Assembly (NCBI RefSeq): GCF_900110765.1
Contig: NZ_FOEO01000002.1
Coordinates: 186,001-250,000, forward strand
Reading direction: 5' to 3'
Source of the DNA: Pseudomonas sp. NFACC02
GTDB lineage: Bacteria; Pseudomonadota; Gammaproteobacteria; Pseudomonadales; Pseudomonadaceae
Length of the DNA stretch: 64,000 bases
Part shown: positions 1-8,568 of the stretch, in pieces
Numbering within the stretch: position 1 is the first letter of the stretch
Layout: the number at the start of each line of letters is the position of its first letter
The notes under the pieces: generated by a model
The model's input: the letters and a program-made list of their open reading frames with translations, nothing else
What the model was told of the DNA's origin: nothing
The model's database searches: none
Program-made: the position numbers and the translations under genes

Positions 1-782
1 ACCATCAGTGCGATACGCTCACCGGCCTTCAGTTCACCTTGCTCGACAATGCGCGCCAACAGCACATCGACCATCTCGTCTGCCGTCTGAATGCGGCCAC
101 GGCGCACGCCGCTTTCTCCGTGAATGCCCAGGCCATACTCGACCTCATCGTCGCCCAGGTGAAACCCCGGTTTCCCGGCCGCCGGCACCGTACAGGCACT
201 GAGTGCCAGGCCCATGCTGAACAACCCCGCTGCCGCCCGCTCCGCTTCGGCCCTGACCTGCGCCAGCGTGAGCCCGGCCTCTGCCGCCGCGCCCGCGACC
301 TTGTGAATGAATACGGTTCCGGCAATGCCCCGCCGCCCGACCTGCCCCCCCTGATTATCCAGCGCGACATCATCACCGACGACCAGCATATCGACCTCGA
401 CGCCCGCCGACCTGGCGATTTCCGCCGCCAACCCGAAGTTGAGCCGATCACCGGTGTAGTTCTTGACGATCAGCAACACGCCCGCCGGTCCGGCGAGCGT
501 CATGATTGCCTTCAGGACAGCGTCGACGCTCGGCGACGTGAATACGGGTCCTGTGACGGCGGCCGTGAGCATGCCGCTGCAGACATAGCCGCCATGCGCG
601 GGCTCATGACCTGCGCCGCCGCCCGAGATGATGCTGACTTTCCCGCGCTCGCCGAGCGCCTGATAATCCCGGCGAACCACAATGTTTTCCCCTTCCAGCA
701 GCGCCAGCCGCTGATCGGCCAGCACAGCGCCCTCCAACATCTCATCGACGACACCCAGCGGGTCATTGATCAGTTTCTTCAT
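1..782 (-). CDS. dhaK: Dihydroxyacetone kinase, DhaK domain (partial, runs off left edge)
   Basis: Phosphorylates dihydroxyacetone or a related short ketose in the cytoplasm; the DhaK domain binds the sugar through a histidine. The minus-strand frame is open from an ATG at 782 to the window edge (about 260 codons) and starts MKKLINDPLGVVDEMLEG, a typical DhaK N-terminus. It continues with the glycine-rich SIISGGGAGHEPAHGGYV segment (substrate pocket) and, near residue 235, GLGIHGE, where the His forms the hemiaminal with substrate. An AAGGGA ribosome site precedes the ATG. The C-terminus is outside the window, so I cannot tell whether this is a PTS-type DhaK subunit or an ATP-dependent DhaK-DhaL fusion. 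Confidence 0.85.
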   Translation of the reverse strand, partial: MKKLINDPLGVVDEMLEGAVLADQRLALLEGENIVVRRDYQALGERGKVSIISGGGAGHEPAHGGYVCSGMLTAAVTGPVFTSPSVDAVLKAIMTLAGPAGVLLIVKNYTGDRLNFGLAAEIARSAGVEVDMLVVGDDVALDNQGGQVGRRGIAGTVFIHKVAGAAAEAGLTLAQVRAEAERAAAGLFSMGLALSACTVPAAGKPGFHLGDDEVEYGLGIHGESGVRRGRIQTADEMVDVLLARIVEQGELKAGERIALM

Positions 783-1081
783 GGTGATGATCCCTTTCGC
801 CTGAATCGGTCAGACCACAATAGACGACCGTGCAGGGAACAACCTGTCGCTTGCGGGCTCCAACGAGTCTGGATCGAGTATCCGCCCTCCTCGGGAACCG
901 ATAACCACGCCCTCTGACTGACGGCCCAAACGTCAGGTATTGTCTGGATCGTGGCTGAAGCACAGGTCTGCTGTTTGCGCAAACGCGGGCCTCTAGATCA
1001 GCGTGTTTGTTGCGGTTTGCGCCCTTGAGTGACCGGCGGCGCTCGGGTAATGTCATCACACCCACAGGACAGAGCACGCTC

Positions 1082-2008
1082 ATGACTTCCAAGCTGGAAC
1101 AACTCAAAAAATTCACCACTGTCGTTGCCGATACCGGCGATTTCGGCGCCATTGAAAAGCTCAAGCCGGTGGATGCCACCACCAACCCGTCCCTGCTGCT
1201 CAAGGCGGGTTCGAGCGATAGCAACGCTGATCGTCTGAAAGAAGCCTTCAGCGGCTCCAAGGGCGACATCAATCTGGCGAGCGACCGTTTTGCTGTCGCC
1301 ATTGGTCGCGAGATCCTCAAAGTCGTGCCGGGCCGCGTTTCCACCGAAGTGGACGCCCGCATCTCTTTCGACACCCAGGCCTGTATCGCGCGCGCCGAGC
1401 GTATCGTCGGCCTGTATGAAGATTTCGGTGTCGGTCGCGACCGCATCCTGATCAAGCTCGCGTCGACCTGGGAAGGCATCAAGGCAGCCGAGCAACTGGA
1501 GAAAAAAGGCATCCAGTGCAACCTGACCCTGCTGTTCTCCTTCGCCCAGGCCCAGGCGTGTGCTGACGCTGGCGTGTTCCTGATTTCCCCGTTCGTCGGT
1601 CGCATCTACGACTGGTACAAGAAAGCCGAAGGCAAGGATTACGTCGGTGCCGAAGACCCGGGCGTCAAGTCCGTCACCCGCATCTACAACTACTACAAGG
1701 CCAATGACTACAAGACCGTGGTCATGGGTGCCAGCTTCCGTAACCTGAGCCAGATCGAAGAACTGGCGGGCTGCGACCGTCTGACCATCAGCCCGGACCT
1801 GCTGCAGAAGCTGTCTGAAGACACCGGGACCCTGGTGCAGAAACTCAAACCGGGTAACGGCGGCGAGCCACGTCAGACCCTGAACGAGAGCCAGTTCCGC
1901 TGGGCCTCGAACGAAGATGCAATGGCGACCGAAAAACTGGCCGAAGGCATTCGTCAGTTTGCCCGCGATCAGGAGAAGCTCGAGGCATTGCTCAGCGCCA
2001 AGGCGTAA
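1082..2008 (+). CDS. tal: Transaldolase
   Basis: Cytoplasmic pentose-phosphate enzyme that moves a dihydroxyacetone unit from sedoheptulose-7-P to glyceraldehyde-3-P. The product is 308 residues, full length for the TalB type, and starts [20 protein letters not shown]. The family segment DATTNPS lies at 31-37, and the Schiff-base lysine is K125 in [12 protein letters not shown]. The frame is open upstream to 1007, but the ATG at 1082 gives the family-standard N-terminus. It is followed directly by a strong terminator, so it is probably monocistronic. It is divergent from dhaK across 299 bp in which I see no distinct motif. Confidence 0.97.
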   Translation: MTSKLEQLKKFTTVVADTGDFGAIEKLKPVDATTNPSLLLKAGSSDSNADRLKEAFSGSKGDINLASDRFAVAIGREILKVVPGRVSTEVDARISFDTQACIARAERIVGLYEDFGVGRDRILIKLASTWEGIKAAEQLEKKGIQCNLTLLFSFAQAQACADAGVFLISPFVGRIYDWYKKAEGKDYVGAEDPGVKSVTRIYNYYKANDYKTVVMGASFRNLSQIEELAGCDRLTISPDLLQKLSEDTGTLVQKLKPGNGGEPRQTLNESQFRWASNEDAMATEKLAEGIRQFARDQEKLEALLSAKA

Positions 2009-2023
2009 TACGTCGGGCTTGCG

Positions 2024-2059
2024 AAAAAGGGCAGCATCCGTGGGGTGCTGCCCTTTTTT
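2024..2059 (+). terminator. Rho-independent terminator of tal
   Basis: GGGCAGCA (2029-2036) pairs with TGCTGCCC (2046-2053), extended by an A-run upstream and followed by TTTTTT. It starts 16 bp after the tal stop codon. The A- and T-runs on both flanks could also let it work from the other strand. Confidence 0.9.
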
Positions 2060-2101
2060 GTGTCTGTGGGACGATCAAGGACGTCAGGACGACGCTCATC
2101 C

Positions 2102-2495
2102 TGTAGGAGTGAGCTTGGTATGGACGGCATTCCGACGAGCACGGTGGGTCAGTGCCATCAACAGTGACTAACACACCGCTTCGCGGCCCTCGTAACCTCG
2201 GACGGCTCCTACAGGGATCGCGTCGTTCCGAATGCTTGAGGATGACGTGGATACTGTAGGAGCCGGCTTGCTGGCGAATGCGGTGGGTCAGCGACATCAA
2301 AAGTGACTGCCCCACCGCATTCGCGGCCCTCGTAACCTCGGACGGCTCCTACAGGGATCGCGTCGTTCCGAATGCTTGAGGATAACGTGGATACTGTAGG
2401 AGCCGGCTTGCTGGCGAATGCGGTGGGTCAGCGACATCAACAGTGACTGCCTCACCGCATTCGCGGCCCTCGTAACCTCGGACGGCTCCTACAGG
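2102..2495. repeat. Tandem array of three REPIN-like units with a shared linker
   Basis: Three units run from TGTAGGAG to GGCTCCTACAGG: 2102-2215, 2255-2355 and 2395-2495. The last two are nearly identical 101-bp units set on a 140-bp period. Each is an imperfect inverted repeat: the left arm (AGCCGGCTTGCTGGCGAATG) is complementary in part to the right arm (CATTCGCGGCC...GGCTCCTACA), around a centre containing CAGCGACATCAA and GTGACTG. Units are separated by a roughly 40-bp linker containing CGTCGTTCCGAATGCTTGAG. The first unit is more diverged. The array fills most of the gene-free stretch from 2009 to 2623, between tal and rssC. The same composite recurs near 47 kb. Confidence 0.85.
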
Positions 2496-2522
2496 ATTCG
2501 GGTTGACGCACGAACCGGTGTC

Positions 2523-2570
2523 CAGACCCAGGACCTATGGGGCCAAGGTGGCGCTCCACCTTGCGGTCTG
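2523..2570. other. Nested hairpin downstream of rssC, function unknown
   Basis: An inner perfect stem CAAGGTGG-cgct-CCACCTTG (2544-2563) sits inside an outer stem CAGACC (2523-2528) / GGTCTG (2565-2570). There is no T-run on either side, so it is not a standard terminator. It lies about 55 bp beyond the rssC stop and may be a 3'-end structure or a degenerate repeat. Confidence 0.4.
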
Positions 2571-2623
2571 TCTGACACTATCAGCGGGAAAGGATCAAAA
2601 CGGGCCAGACGAGAAGGAAAAGT

Positions 2624-3106
2624 CTACTGATGCTCGAGCGCGTTCACCAGATCGCGAAAGGCCTCGCGATTGGAATCGTTGAGCCCCATGAGAATCTTGT
2701 GCGCTTCGAGGACCTTGGCTTTGACCACGTCTTCGCACTGATCCTGCGACGGCAGATCGCTCAGTGCCTCGGGGCGCGGGATCGGGCGACCCACGATGTT
2801 GAACACCTGATCGAAGCCCATCGATTGCAACAGGCGCGTGATGTCTTCGTGAGTGGTCACGACAGTGGGCAGCAGGCCCGCTTTTTGCCGCGACAGAATG
2901 GACAACTTGGCCAACAGGCCGAGCGTTGTACTGTCAATGCTGCGGGTTTCGGTCAGATCGATCACCACGGTCGAAAAATTCATCGAGGTGAAGATCCGCT
3001 CAATTGTCGCATCCAACGCCGAGCAGAGAGTCAAACGCACTTCACCCACGAACTTCAGGACAAAGGTGCCATCTTGCTCGGCAAACTGGATTCTACCGGT
3101 ACTCAT
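2624..3106 (-). CDS. rssC: STAS-domain anti-anti-sigma factor RssC
   Basis: A 160-residue SpoIIAA-like STAS protein with a short C-terminal extension, predicted to act in a phosphorylation-controlled partner switch with RssB that tunes stress or RpoS-type output. The STAS signature VVIDLTETRSIDSTTLG (residues 47-63) contains D58-S59, the position of the phosphorylatable serine in the family. Its ATG overlaps the rssB stop by one base (TAATG), so the two are translationally coupled, with RssB upstream. The symbol rests on similarity and on the tal-rssC-rssB order I recall from P. aeruginosa. HsbA-type proteins are the closest alternative. Confidence 0.85.
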   Translation of the reverse strand: MSTGRIQFAEQDGTFVLKFVGEVRLTLCSALDATIERIFTSMNFSTVVIDLTETRSIDSTTLGLLAKLSILSRQKAGLLPTVVTTHEDITRLLQSMGFDQVFNIVGRPIPRPEALSDLPSQDQCEDVVKAKVLEAHKILMGLNDSNREAFRDLVNALEHQ

Positions 3107-4287
3107 TAAAGGTTCCTGCTCAACACTAACAAGGCGATATCATCCGGCATCTCCCCGAGTGTGGCCAATCCAAACTTACGACGCAGGCCATCCAGGCTGC
3201 CGCCCGCCGACTTCACCAGTTCAGGTAAGTTGGCTTCTTTCTCTTTGAGTGTATCACCTGGCAAAAGGTCCAGAATGCCATCAGACAGCAGGGTCAGACT
3301 AAAGGATTCAGGCAGATCCAGCACGTGGTCTGCATACGTCGCCTCATTGAACAACCCCACCGGCAGCCCCCGCCCTTCGAGGTAACGCGTCTCGGTCGGC
3401 GTGTACAGCACCGGCAACGGCAAATGGCCGCCAACGCTGTAGGTCAATTGCCCGGTTTCTTCGTCGATCACGCCGCCGACCATGGTCACGTGTTTGCCCA
3501 GCTTACAGCTGATCAGCCCGCGGTTGATATGGCCGAGGACTTCGGAAGGCTTGAATTTCGGTAACGTGCCACCGCGCTTGGACTCGAACAGCAGACGCGT
3601 GGTCATGAACTTCAGCAGCACGGTGATGAATGCCGATGAAGCACCGTGACCCGAGACGTCGGCCAGATAGAACGCAACACGACGCTCATCGACCCGAAAG
3701 TAATCCACGAAATCGCCGGAGAGGTACAACGACGGAATGATCTCGTGTTCGAATTCGAAGGAGTCGATGGCCCAGGGGCTGGTCGGCAGCATGTTCATCT
3801 GAACCTGACGGCCTGCGTCCTGATCCTCCTGCAGCAAGTGCAGGCTGGCTTCGAGCTCGCGGTTGGCGGTCTCGAGCTTCTGACGGTACAGCTTGTTCTC
3901 CTGCAGCAACCGCGCCCGATCCAGCGCCCGGCGTACCGAGTGCTCAAGCACTGCAAGGTCTTCGAGGGGCTTGATCAGGTAATCGGCCGCGCCCAGGCGC
4001 AACGCTTCGACGGCATCGCTCATGACACCCGCACCCGACACCACGATGACCGGGGTGTCCGGCGCGAGACTGGTCACCTGACGAATCAGCTCAAGGCCGC
4101 CCACTTGAGGCATGCGCAGATCGCAGATCACAAGATCAGGCTGGTTTTGCTCGAAGGTCTGTAGACCCTGCATGCCGTTGCTGGCTTGCAGGACGCTGAA
4201 CCCACTGTCTTCCAAATAGGCCGCGAGGCTCGCGCGCACTACTTCGTCGTCATCGATAATCAGCAGCGTGGCACTGGTTTTTTGCAT
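3106..4287 (-). CDS. rssB: Response regulator RssB with PP2C-type phosphatase domain
   Basis: A 393-residue cytoplasmic regulator. The receiver domain (about 5-122) has acidic residues D12-D14, phospho-acceptor D56 in DLVICDLRMP and K106 in DYLIKP. A coiled-coil linker spans about 120-165, followed by a SpoIIE/RsbU-type PP2C phosphatase domain from about 170 to the end, with metal-binding LSGDFVDYF (D192), LADVSGHG (D210) and DDIALLVL near the C-terminus. In E. coli, RssB is the adaptor delivering RpoS to ClpXP. The Pseudomonas form has a catalytic-looking phosphatase domain whose likely substrate is the phosphorylated STAS protein encoded next. The start at 4287 gives a normal receiver N-terminus. 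Confidence 0.9.
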   Translation of the reverse strand: MQKTSATLLIIDDDEVVRASLAAYLEDSGFSVLQASNGMQGLQTFEQNQPDLVICDLRMPQVGGLELIRQVTSLAPDTPVIVVSGAGVMSDAVEALRLGAADYLIKPLEDLAVLEHSVRRALDRARLLQENKLYRQKLETANRELEASLHLLQEDQDAGRQVQMNMLPTSPWAIDSFEFEHEIIPSLYLSGDFVDYFRVDERRVAFYLADVSGHGASSAFITVLLKFMTTRLLFESKRGGTLPKFKPSEVLGHINRGLISCKLGKHVTMVGGVIDEETGQLTYSVGGHLPLPVLYTPTETRYLEGRGLPVGLFNEATYADHVLDLPESFSLTLLSDGILDLLPGDTLKEKEANLPELVKSAGGSLDGLRRKFGLATLGEMPDDIALLVLSRNL

Positions 4288-4553
4288 GTGGGCAAACGGC
4301 GCCAGATTAGGTTGGCGTACGCGGTCGGATTCTGTCAGGCCGTGTACTGGATTCGCTTCTAGCCTCTCTGGAGTCAGGGAGCGGACTTTTGGTCAAACGC
4401 TTCACGTGTCAGAGGTGCCCTTCAAGGCGCAGACGGTACTCCCATCCGCCGGGCGTTTCAAGCTCGCTCCAGCGGTCGGCCAGCGTCTTTACATCGCAAA
4501 TCACCGGGAGTTATAAGAACCTTTAAATCAGCAACGAAATCGAAGGATGCGCC

Positions 4554-4853
4554 ATGGGCCAGCTTGATCGCGACTATGCAGAGAAACGAGATTACATCCG
4601 CATGCGTGTCGACGCGGACATCAGCCTGATCTATGCGGGTCAGATCATCCCGGCGGTGTGCGTGGATTTATCCAGCTCAGGCATGCAGATACAGGCCCCG
4701 CGCTCGTTCAAGGTCGGCGACAGGATCAGCGTTCGCATCGAATCCGAGCACGCGGCGCTCAAGGGCCTGGAAGCGGATACCGAAGTGGTCTGGATTGCTG
4801 ATATCGACGGCGGCGAGCAGAAACTTGGATTGACCATCCTCACCATGACCTGA
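4554..4853 (+). CDS. PilZ domain protein (putative c-di-GMP binder)
   Basis: A 99-residue single-domain PilZ protein. Both c-di-GMP signature parts are present: R12xxxR16 in KRDYIRMRV and D38xSxxG43 in DLSSSGMQI, followed by the beta-barrel. No output domain is fused, so it probably works by binding a partner. An AAGGATG ribosome site precedes the ATG. It is divergent from rssB across 266 bp with no obvious operator, and convergent with mlaA. Confidence 0.9.
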   Translation: MGQLDRDYAEKRDYIRMRVDADISLIYAGQIIPAVCVDLSSSGMQIQAPRSFKVGDRISVRIESEHAALKGLEADTEVVWIADIDGGEQKLGLTILTMT

Positions 4854-4900
4854 GTGCGCGCCGGAACCACTTCACATTTTCGAAAGATTTCGAAAAAGAA

Positions 4901-4927
4901 AAGGCGACCCGAAAGTCGCCTTTTTTA
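4901..4927. terminator. Bidirectional terminator between pilZ gene and mlaA
   Basis: AAGGCGAC (4901-4908) pairs with GTCGCCTT (4915-4922) around CCGAAA. It is flanked by an A-rich stretch on the left and T6 on the right, so it can stop transcripts from both convergent genes. Confidence 0.9.
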
Positions 4928-4953
4928 CATCTTCACACGAATCGCACGGGCGA

Positions 4954-5655
4954 TTAAAAATCGTCGACGACGTTGCCGTCTTTCACCTTGAACTCACGGT
5001 TCTGCAGGTAAGCGTTACGAATGAAGATGTATTTGTCGCCGTTGATCAGTTTTTCGGCTGACAGCAGGCTGGCACGGGTATCGACGACGCTTACGCCTAA
5101 CGCGGTGTTGCGGGTCGGTACGTGGTCGATGTAGCGATACGGCTGGGTGTAGGTGTCCGGGTATTTGGCGAACGCGTCACGCACGGTGCTCGGGCCGAAA
5201 AACGGCAGCATGACGAACGGGCCGCTTTCAACGCCCCAATGGCCGAGAGTCTGACCGAAGTCTTCGTCGTTACGTTGCAGGCCCATCTTGGTGCCGACAT
5301 CGAAGAAGCCCAGCAAACCGAAGGTGGTGTTGAGGATCAGGCGCGCAGTGTCGACACCGGCGGCCTCAGGCTTGGCCTGCAGAACATCGTTGGCGAAGTT
5401 GGTCACCTCACCGATGTTCTTGAACATGTTGTGGATGCCGTCTTCGAGAAACTGCGGGGTGATGAACTCATAGCCTTGGGCGATGGGTTTCAATGCATAG
5501 GTGTCGACGGTGTCGTTGAAGCGGAATATCGCGCGGTTAACGCCTTCCCATGGATCGTCTTCAGCGGCCTGAGCCGCCATTGGCACCACGGCCAGACCAA
5601 CCAAGAAACATGTTCGAGCCAGACGATTGATAAAGCCTGCACCGGTCACGGGCAT
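4954..5655 (-). CDS. mlaA: MlaA/VacJ family outer-membrane lipid asymmetry protein
   Basis: A 233-residue protein of the MlaA family, which removes mislocalised phospholipids from the outer leaflet of the outer membrane and passes them to MlaC. Family hallmarks are DPWEGVNRAIFRFNDTVD after the signal sequence, a central LPFFGPSTVRDAF and the TQPYRYIDH segment. The N-terminus is a hydrophobic signal ending AAQA/AEDDP. I see no lipobox cysteine at the cleavage site (the only early Cys is in ARTCFLVG), whereas E. coli MlaA is a lipoprotein. The mlaFEDCB operon is not in this window. Confidence 0.9.
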   Translation of the reverse strand: MPVTGAGFINRLARTCFLVGLAVVPMAAQAAEDDPWEGVNRAIFRFNDTVDTYALKPIAQGYEFITPQFLEDGIHNMFKNIGEVTNFANDVLQAKPEAAGVDTARLILNTTFGLLGFFDVGTKMGLQRNDEDFGQTLGHWGVESGPFVMLPFFGPSTVRDAFAKYPDTYTQPYRYIDHVPTRNTALGVSVVDTRASLLSAEKLINGDKYIFIRNAYLQNREFKVKDGNVVDDF

Positions 5656-5859
5656 AGCTGAGACTCCCAGTCAAAGTAATGAAGCGGGCGCTACGCCCCC
5701 AGCCAAAGAACGGGAGTATAAAGCGTTCCGCGAGGTTTTACGTCGTCGAAAACCGAAGGAATGCTGAACGCCTCTAAACATGCGCTCACGATGTCACGTA
5801 CCGGTCATCTCATTGTCATGAATTTCCCTTAGCGTCATTGCCATTTGAGAGGGAAATCC

Positions 5860-6495
5860 ATGCTCGCCCCGGTCGCAGTGCCCGCCCCGTCTTTCACCGC
5901 CGTGCTGTTTGGTCTGAGCGGCTGCCTGGTTGATTTCGGCGCACAGGCACGGAAGCTACGCAGCAGCGACGGGCATTCCTTTCAGGCTCAGGATGCCCGC
6001 CCGCTCGCCGTTCCCACCCCCGGGGCACTGGCGGCGCTGAAGAACCTCAAGCAACAACAGATTCCCTGTGCGTGGATCGACGAGTACCCGCCCACCATCA
6101 CCGAGCAGTTGGCCGCCCCTCTGGAGGGTCTGATTCACTCCAGCCCCCTGCCGAATAATCACTGGCCTGCACCGGATGCCTGCTGGCTGGCCTTGATGCG
6201 TCTGAATGCCAGTCAGATTGACGGCTGCGTAATGGTCAGCGGTGACCCACGGCTGCTGATGGCCGGCCTCAACGCCGGACTGTGGACAGTGGGTCTGGCT
6301 TCGTGCGGACCGCTGTGCGGATTGTCCCCGGCACAGTGGGAGGCGTTAAGTGACCTGGACCGAGAGCGTCGACGCGGCCGTGCGACACTGGAGCTGTACG
6401 CGGCCGGGGCACATTCGGTGATCGATCACCTGGGTGAGCTTGAATCCTGCCTCGCCGACATCACGTTAAGACGCCTCAAGGCCGAAAAGCCCTGA
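5860..6495 (+). CDS. Degenerate phosphonoacetaldehyde hydrolase-like HAD protein (likely pseudoenzyme)
   Basis: A 211-residue HAD-superfamily protein resembling phosphonatase (PhnX). C-terminal similarity is clear in VMVSGDPRLLMAGLNAGLWTVG, GLSPAQWEAL and AAGAHSVIDHLGEL. Motif I, normally DxAGTTVDFG, reads FGLSGCLVDFG, so the nucleophilic Asp is Gly and the conserved Thr is Cys. The cap region that carries the Schiff-base lysine is shortened, and total length is about 60 residues under typical PhnX. Enzymatic phosphonatase activity is therefore unlikely. The start at 5860 is chosen because GAGAGGGAAATCC precedes it; an upstream in-frame TTG has no ribosome site. I recall a similar ORF beside mlaA in other pseudomonads, which would suggest a conserved non-catalytic role. 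Confidence 0.75.
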   Translation: MLAPVAVPAPSFTAVLFGLSGCLVDFGAQARKLRSSDGHSFQAQDARPLAVPTPGALAALKNLKQQQIPCAWIDEYPPTITEQLAAPLEGLIHSSPLPNNHWPAPDACWLALMRLNASQIDGCVMVSGDPRLLMAGLNAGLWTVGLASCGPLCGLSPAQWEALSDLDRERRRGRATLELYAAGAHSVIDHLGELESCLADITLRRLKAEKP

Positions 6496-6609
6496 TGCCC
6501 GCTTGACCGGCGTCATGCAAGATGGCGCAGACTGGATTAGTCTTAACGGCAAGGACCTTTGCCGACGCATTGCGGTCCATGCTGAGACTATCCATGAAGG
6601 GAGCACCCT

Positions 6610-6873
6610 ATGCCCGCCCGCGAACTGCAAGAACAACTCAATACCCTGCGCGAGCAACTGGAGCAGAATCCGCCGCTGACCGAGGAGGAACGCACTGACC
6701 TGCATGCGCTGATGGCGGAAATTCAAGCAGAGATCGCCCTTGAAACCGCGACCCCGGACAATAACCTGGCCGATGGCGTGAACCTGGCCGTCGAGCGTTT
6801 CGAGCTCGAACATCCCGGGATTGCAGGCACCCTGCGCAACATCGTGCAGACGCTGGGCAATATCGGCATCTGA
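6610..6873 (+). CDS. DUF4404 family protein
   Basis: An 87-residue acidic, mostly helical protein of unknown function. It starts MPARELQEQLNTLREQLEQN with heptad-like leucines, then LTEEERTDLHALMAEIQAEI, and ends in a conserved HPGIAGTLRNIVQTLGNIGI tail typical of DUF4404. The ATG has an upstream GAAGGGAG ribosome site. It is probably transcribed alone or after the PhnX-like gene 114 bp upstream. Confidence 0.8.
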   Translation: MPARELQEQLNTLREQLEQNPPLTEEERTDLHALMAEIQAEIALETATPDNNLADGVNLAVERFELEHPGIAGTLRNIVQTLGNIGI

Positions 6874-6893
6874 AATGCCCGAGGCCTCAAACG

Positions 6894-6921
6894 AAAAGCC
6901 CGTCGTGATGACAGGCTTTTT
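6894..6921. terminator. Terminator between DUF4404 gene and queF
   Basis: AAAAGCC-c-GTC (6894-6904) pairs with GAC-a-GGCTTTT (6910-6920) with one mismatch, flanked by A and T runs. It lies 20 bp after the DUF4404 stop and can serve both convergent genes. Confidence 0.8.
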
Positions 6922-6959
6922 AGTGTCCAGTGAAGTCAGGCCCCTTGCAGCATCGCCTG

Positions 6960-7790
6960 TTATTGGCGCGCCAGCCGCCCGTTTTCCAGTGTGAGCGTTT
7001 CGGTGCTGCGGTACGGATTGATGTCCAGCCCGCCGCGGCGCACATAACGCGCGGACACGGTGAGTTTTTCGGGCTTGAGCAACCGCTGCAGGTCCATGAA
7101 GATGCGCTCAACGCATTGCTCATGGAAGTCCGAGTGCTGGCGGAAACTGACGATGTACGCCAGAAAGCTCGCATGATCCAGCGCTGCCCCCCGATACTCC
7201 ACTGCAACGCTGCCCCAGTCCGGCTGACGGGTGACCGGGCAATTGGATTTGAGCAGATGGCTGTGCAGCGACTCCTCGATGACTCGCGACTCGTCGCACC
7301 GCAGCAACTCAGGCTGCGGCCGGTCATAACTGCGGATGGTCACGTCCAGGTCGTCGACGCAAACCCCTGGCACCGGCACGATGCCCTCGGCTTCGATGTC
7401 CTTGAGCGAACGAATGCGTACGCCCACCGGCTTGCCCGCTGCGCCCGACAGGTCCTTCTCCAGAGTGGCCACCAATTCCGCATGCGAGGCGAACGGCGTC
7501 TGGTTCAATGAATTCAGGTAGAGCTTGAAGGATTTGGACTCGATGATATTGGGCGAATCGGCCGGAATGCAGAACTCGCCAATGGCAACCACTGGCTTGC
7601 CGGAAGGCAACAACCAGGAGAGCTCGTAGCAATTCCAGAAATCGACGCCTTGATACGGCAACGTCTCGGCTGTCAGCCCAAGCTCCGCCCATTTGGCGGT
7701 GCGGGGAATCGGAAACAGCAGCGACGGCGTATAAGTGGCGATGTATTCGCTGGACTTGCCCAGCGGCGAGTGTTCGGCTGCGGGATGCAT
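6960..7790 (-). CDS. queF: NADPH-dependent 7-cyano-7-deazaguanine reductase QueF
   Basis: Reduces preQ0 to preQ1 (nitrile to amine), a step of queuosine tRNA modification, in the cytoplasm. The 276-residue length is that of the long, two-domain YqcD-type QueF. The NADPH-binding QueF motif ESKSFKLY is at 84-91. Catalytic C184 lies in KSNCPVT and D191 seven residues later, the same spacing as C190/D197 in E. coli. No preQ1 riboswitch was recognised upstream. The other queuosine genes are not nearby. Confidence 0.97.
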   Translation of the reverse strand: MHPAAEHSPLGKSSEYIATYTPSLLFPIPRTAKWAELGLTAETLPYQGVDFWNCYELSWLLPSGKPVVAIGEFCIPADSPNIIESKSFKLYLNSLNQTPFASHAELVATLEKDLSGAAGKPVGVRIRSLKDIEAEGIVPVPGVCVDDLDVTIRSYDRPQPELLRCDESRVIEESLHSHLLKSNCPVTRQPDWGSVAVEYRGAALDHASFLAYIVSFRQHSDFHEQCVERIFMDLQRLLKPEKLTVSARYVRRGGLDINPYRSTETLTLENGRLARQ

Positions 7791-7880
7791 GGCGGGACCT
7801 GAACCTGAAAGCGGATGTGAGGGACTGAGTTGAAAATCCTGACCGCGAAGTTTATAGGTTTTGTCCCGCCCTTTCAGCGA

Positions 7881-8396
7881 TTAGTGGTCAATCGCGATTT
7901 TTCCGACCATGCCGGCCTGATAATGGCCGGGAATATTGCAGGCAAACTCAAGGTCGGTGGCTTTGGTGAAGGTCCAGGTCAGCTCGGCGGTTTTGCCAGG
8001 CTCGACCAGCACACTGTTCGGATCGTCATGCTTCATAGCCATGTCGCCATGATCCATGCCCGCCATACCGTCGTGTTTCATGCCGGTCGACGTCAGCATG
8101 CCACTGGCGACCATCTTGAGCATCTCCTGCTGATGCGCCGCGTGCATGGCCGCGTCACCCAGGTTGAACTCGTGGAGCAACTGCCCCTTGTTAACCAGCA
8201 CGAAGCGCACGGTTTCCCCTTCCTTGACGGTCAGGGACTTGGGTTCGAAATACATGTCGCCCAGGGTCAGCTCGAGGGTGCGGGTTGCCTGGTCGGCCTT
8301 GGCCGGATGGCCGAAAGCGAAATGCTCCCCGGGGGACGCCAGGGACGACAGGCTCACGCCCAGTAACACGGCTGCGGCGGTCAAACGAGCAAACAT
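7881..8396 (-). CDS. Periplasmic cupredoxin (copper-binding protein)
   Basis: A 171-residue exported protein: signal sequence MFARLTAAAVLLGVSLSSLA, then a plastocyanin-like fold. Type 1 copper ligands are recognisable as the His in LLHEFNLGD and C-x4-H-x4-M in ACNIPGHYQAGMVG. Between them is a Met/His-rich insertion around residues 95-128 (GMKHDGMAGMDHGDMAMKH) that probably binds extra copper. It is divergent from copRS across a shared intergenic region, so it is likely a CopR-induced copper buffering or tolerance protein. Homologous to the cupredoxin next to copRS in P. aeruginosa, as I recall it. Confidence 0.88.
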   Translation of the reverse strand: MFARLTAAAVLLGVSLSSLASPGEHFAFGHPAKADQATRTLELTLGDMYFEPKSLTVKEGETVRFVLVNKGQLLHEFNLGDAAMHAAHQQEMLKMVASGMLTSTGMKHDGMAGMDHGDMAMKHDDPNSVLVEPGKTAELTWTFTKATDLEFACNIPGHYQAGMVGKIAIDH

Positions 8397-8469
8397 GTGA
8401 ATCTCCGGTCAACGACAATCGATGAAACCAAGGTAGACCGCTGCCACTGGCAATCAGCTGACCGCAAGA

Positions 8470-8483
8470 TTACAACTTTGTAA
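8470..8483. promoter_or_regulatory. Putative CopR (cop) box
   Basis: Perfect inverted repeat TTACAA-ct-TTGTAA in the 172-bp divergent region between the cupredoxin gene and copR. Position and form fit the operators of CopR/CusR-type metal regulators, which use TTACAA/TTGTAA-like half-sites; the assignment is inferred. Confidence 0.6.
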
Positions 8484-8568
8484 GCTTGACCACCGCCCGC
8501 GCCGGTCGCGCTATAAAGCGTCACCGCGAAACCCACTGTCCAGGGACATGACGAGCCATGAGTGCCCC

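Noticed and set aside
1007..1081. Upstream extension of the transaldolase frame
   Set aside because: Gives an atypical N-terminus and no ribosome site; the ATG at 1082 fits the family.
2102..2495. CRISPR-like regular spacing at 2.1-2.5 kb
   Set aside because: Repeats are about 100-bp palindromic REPIN units with conserved linkers, not short repeats with unique spacers; no cas genes.
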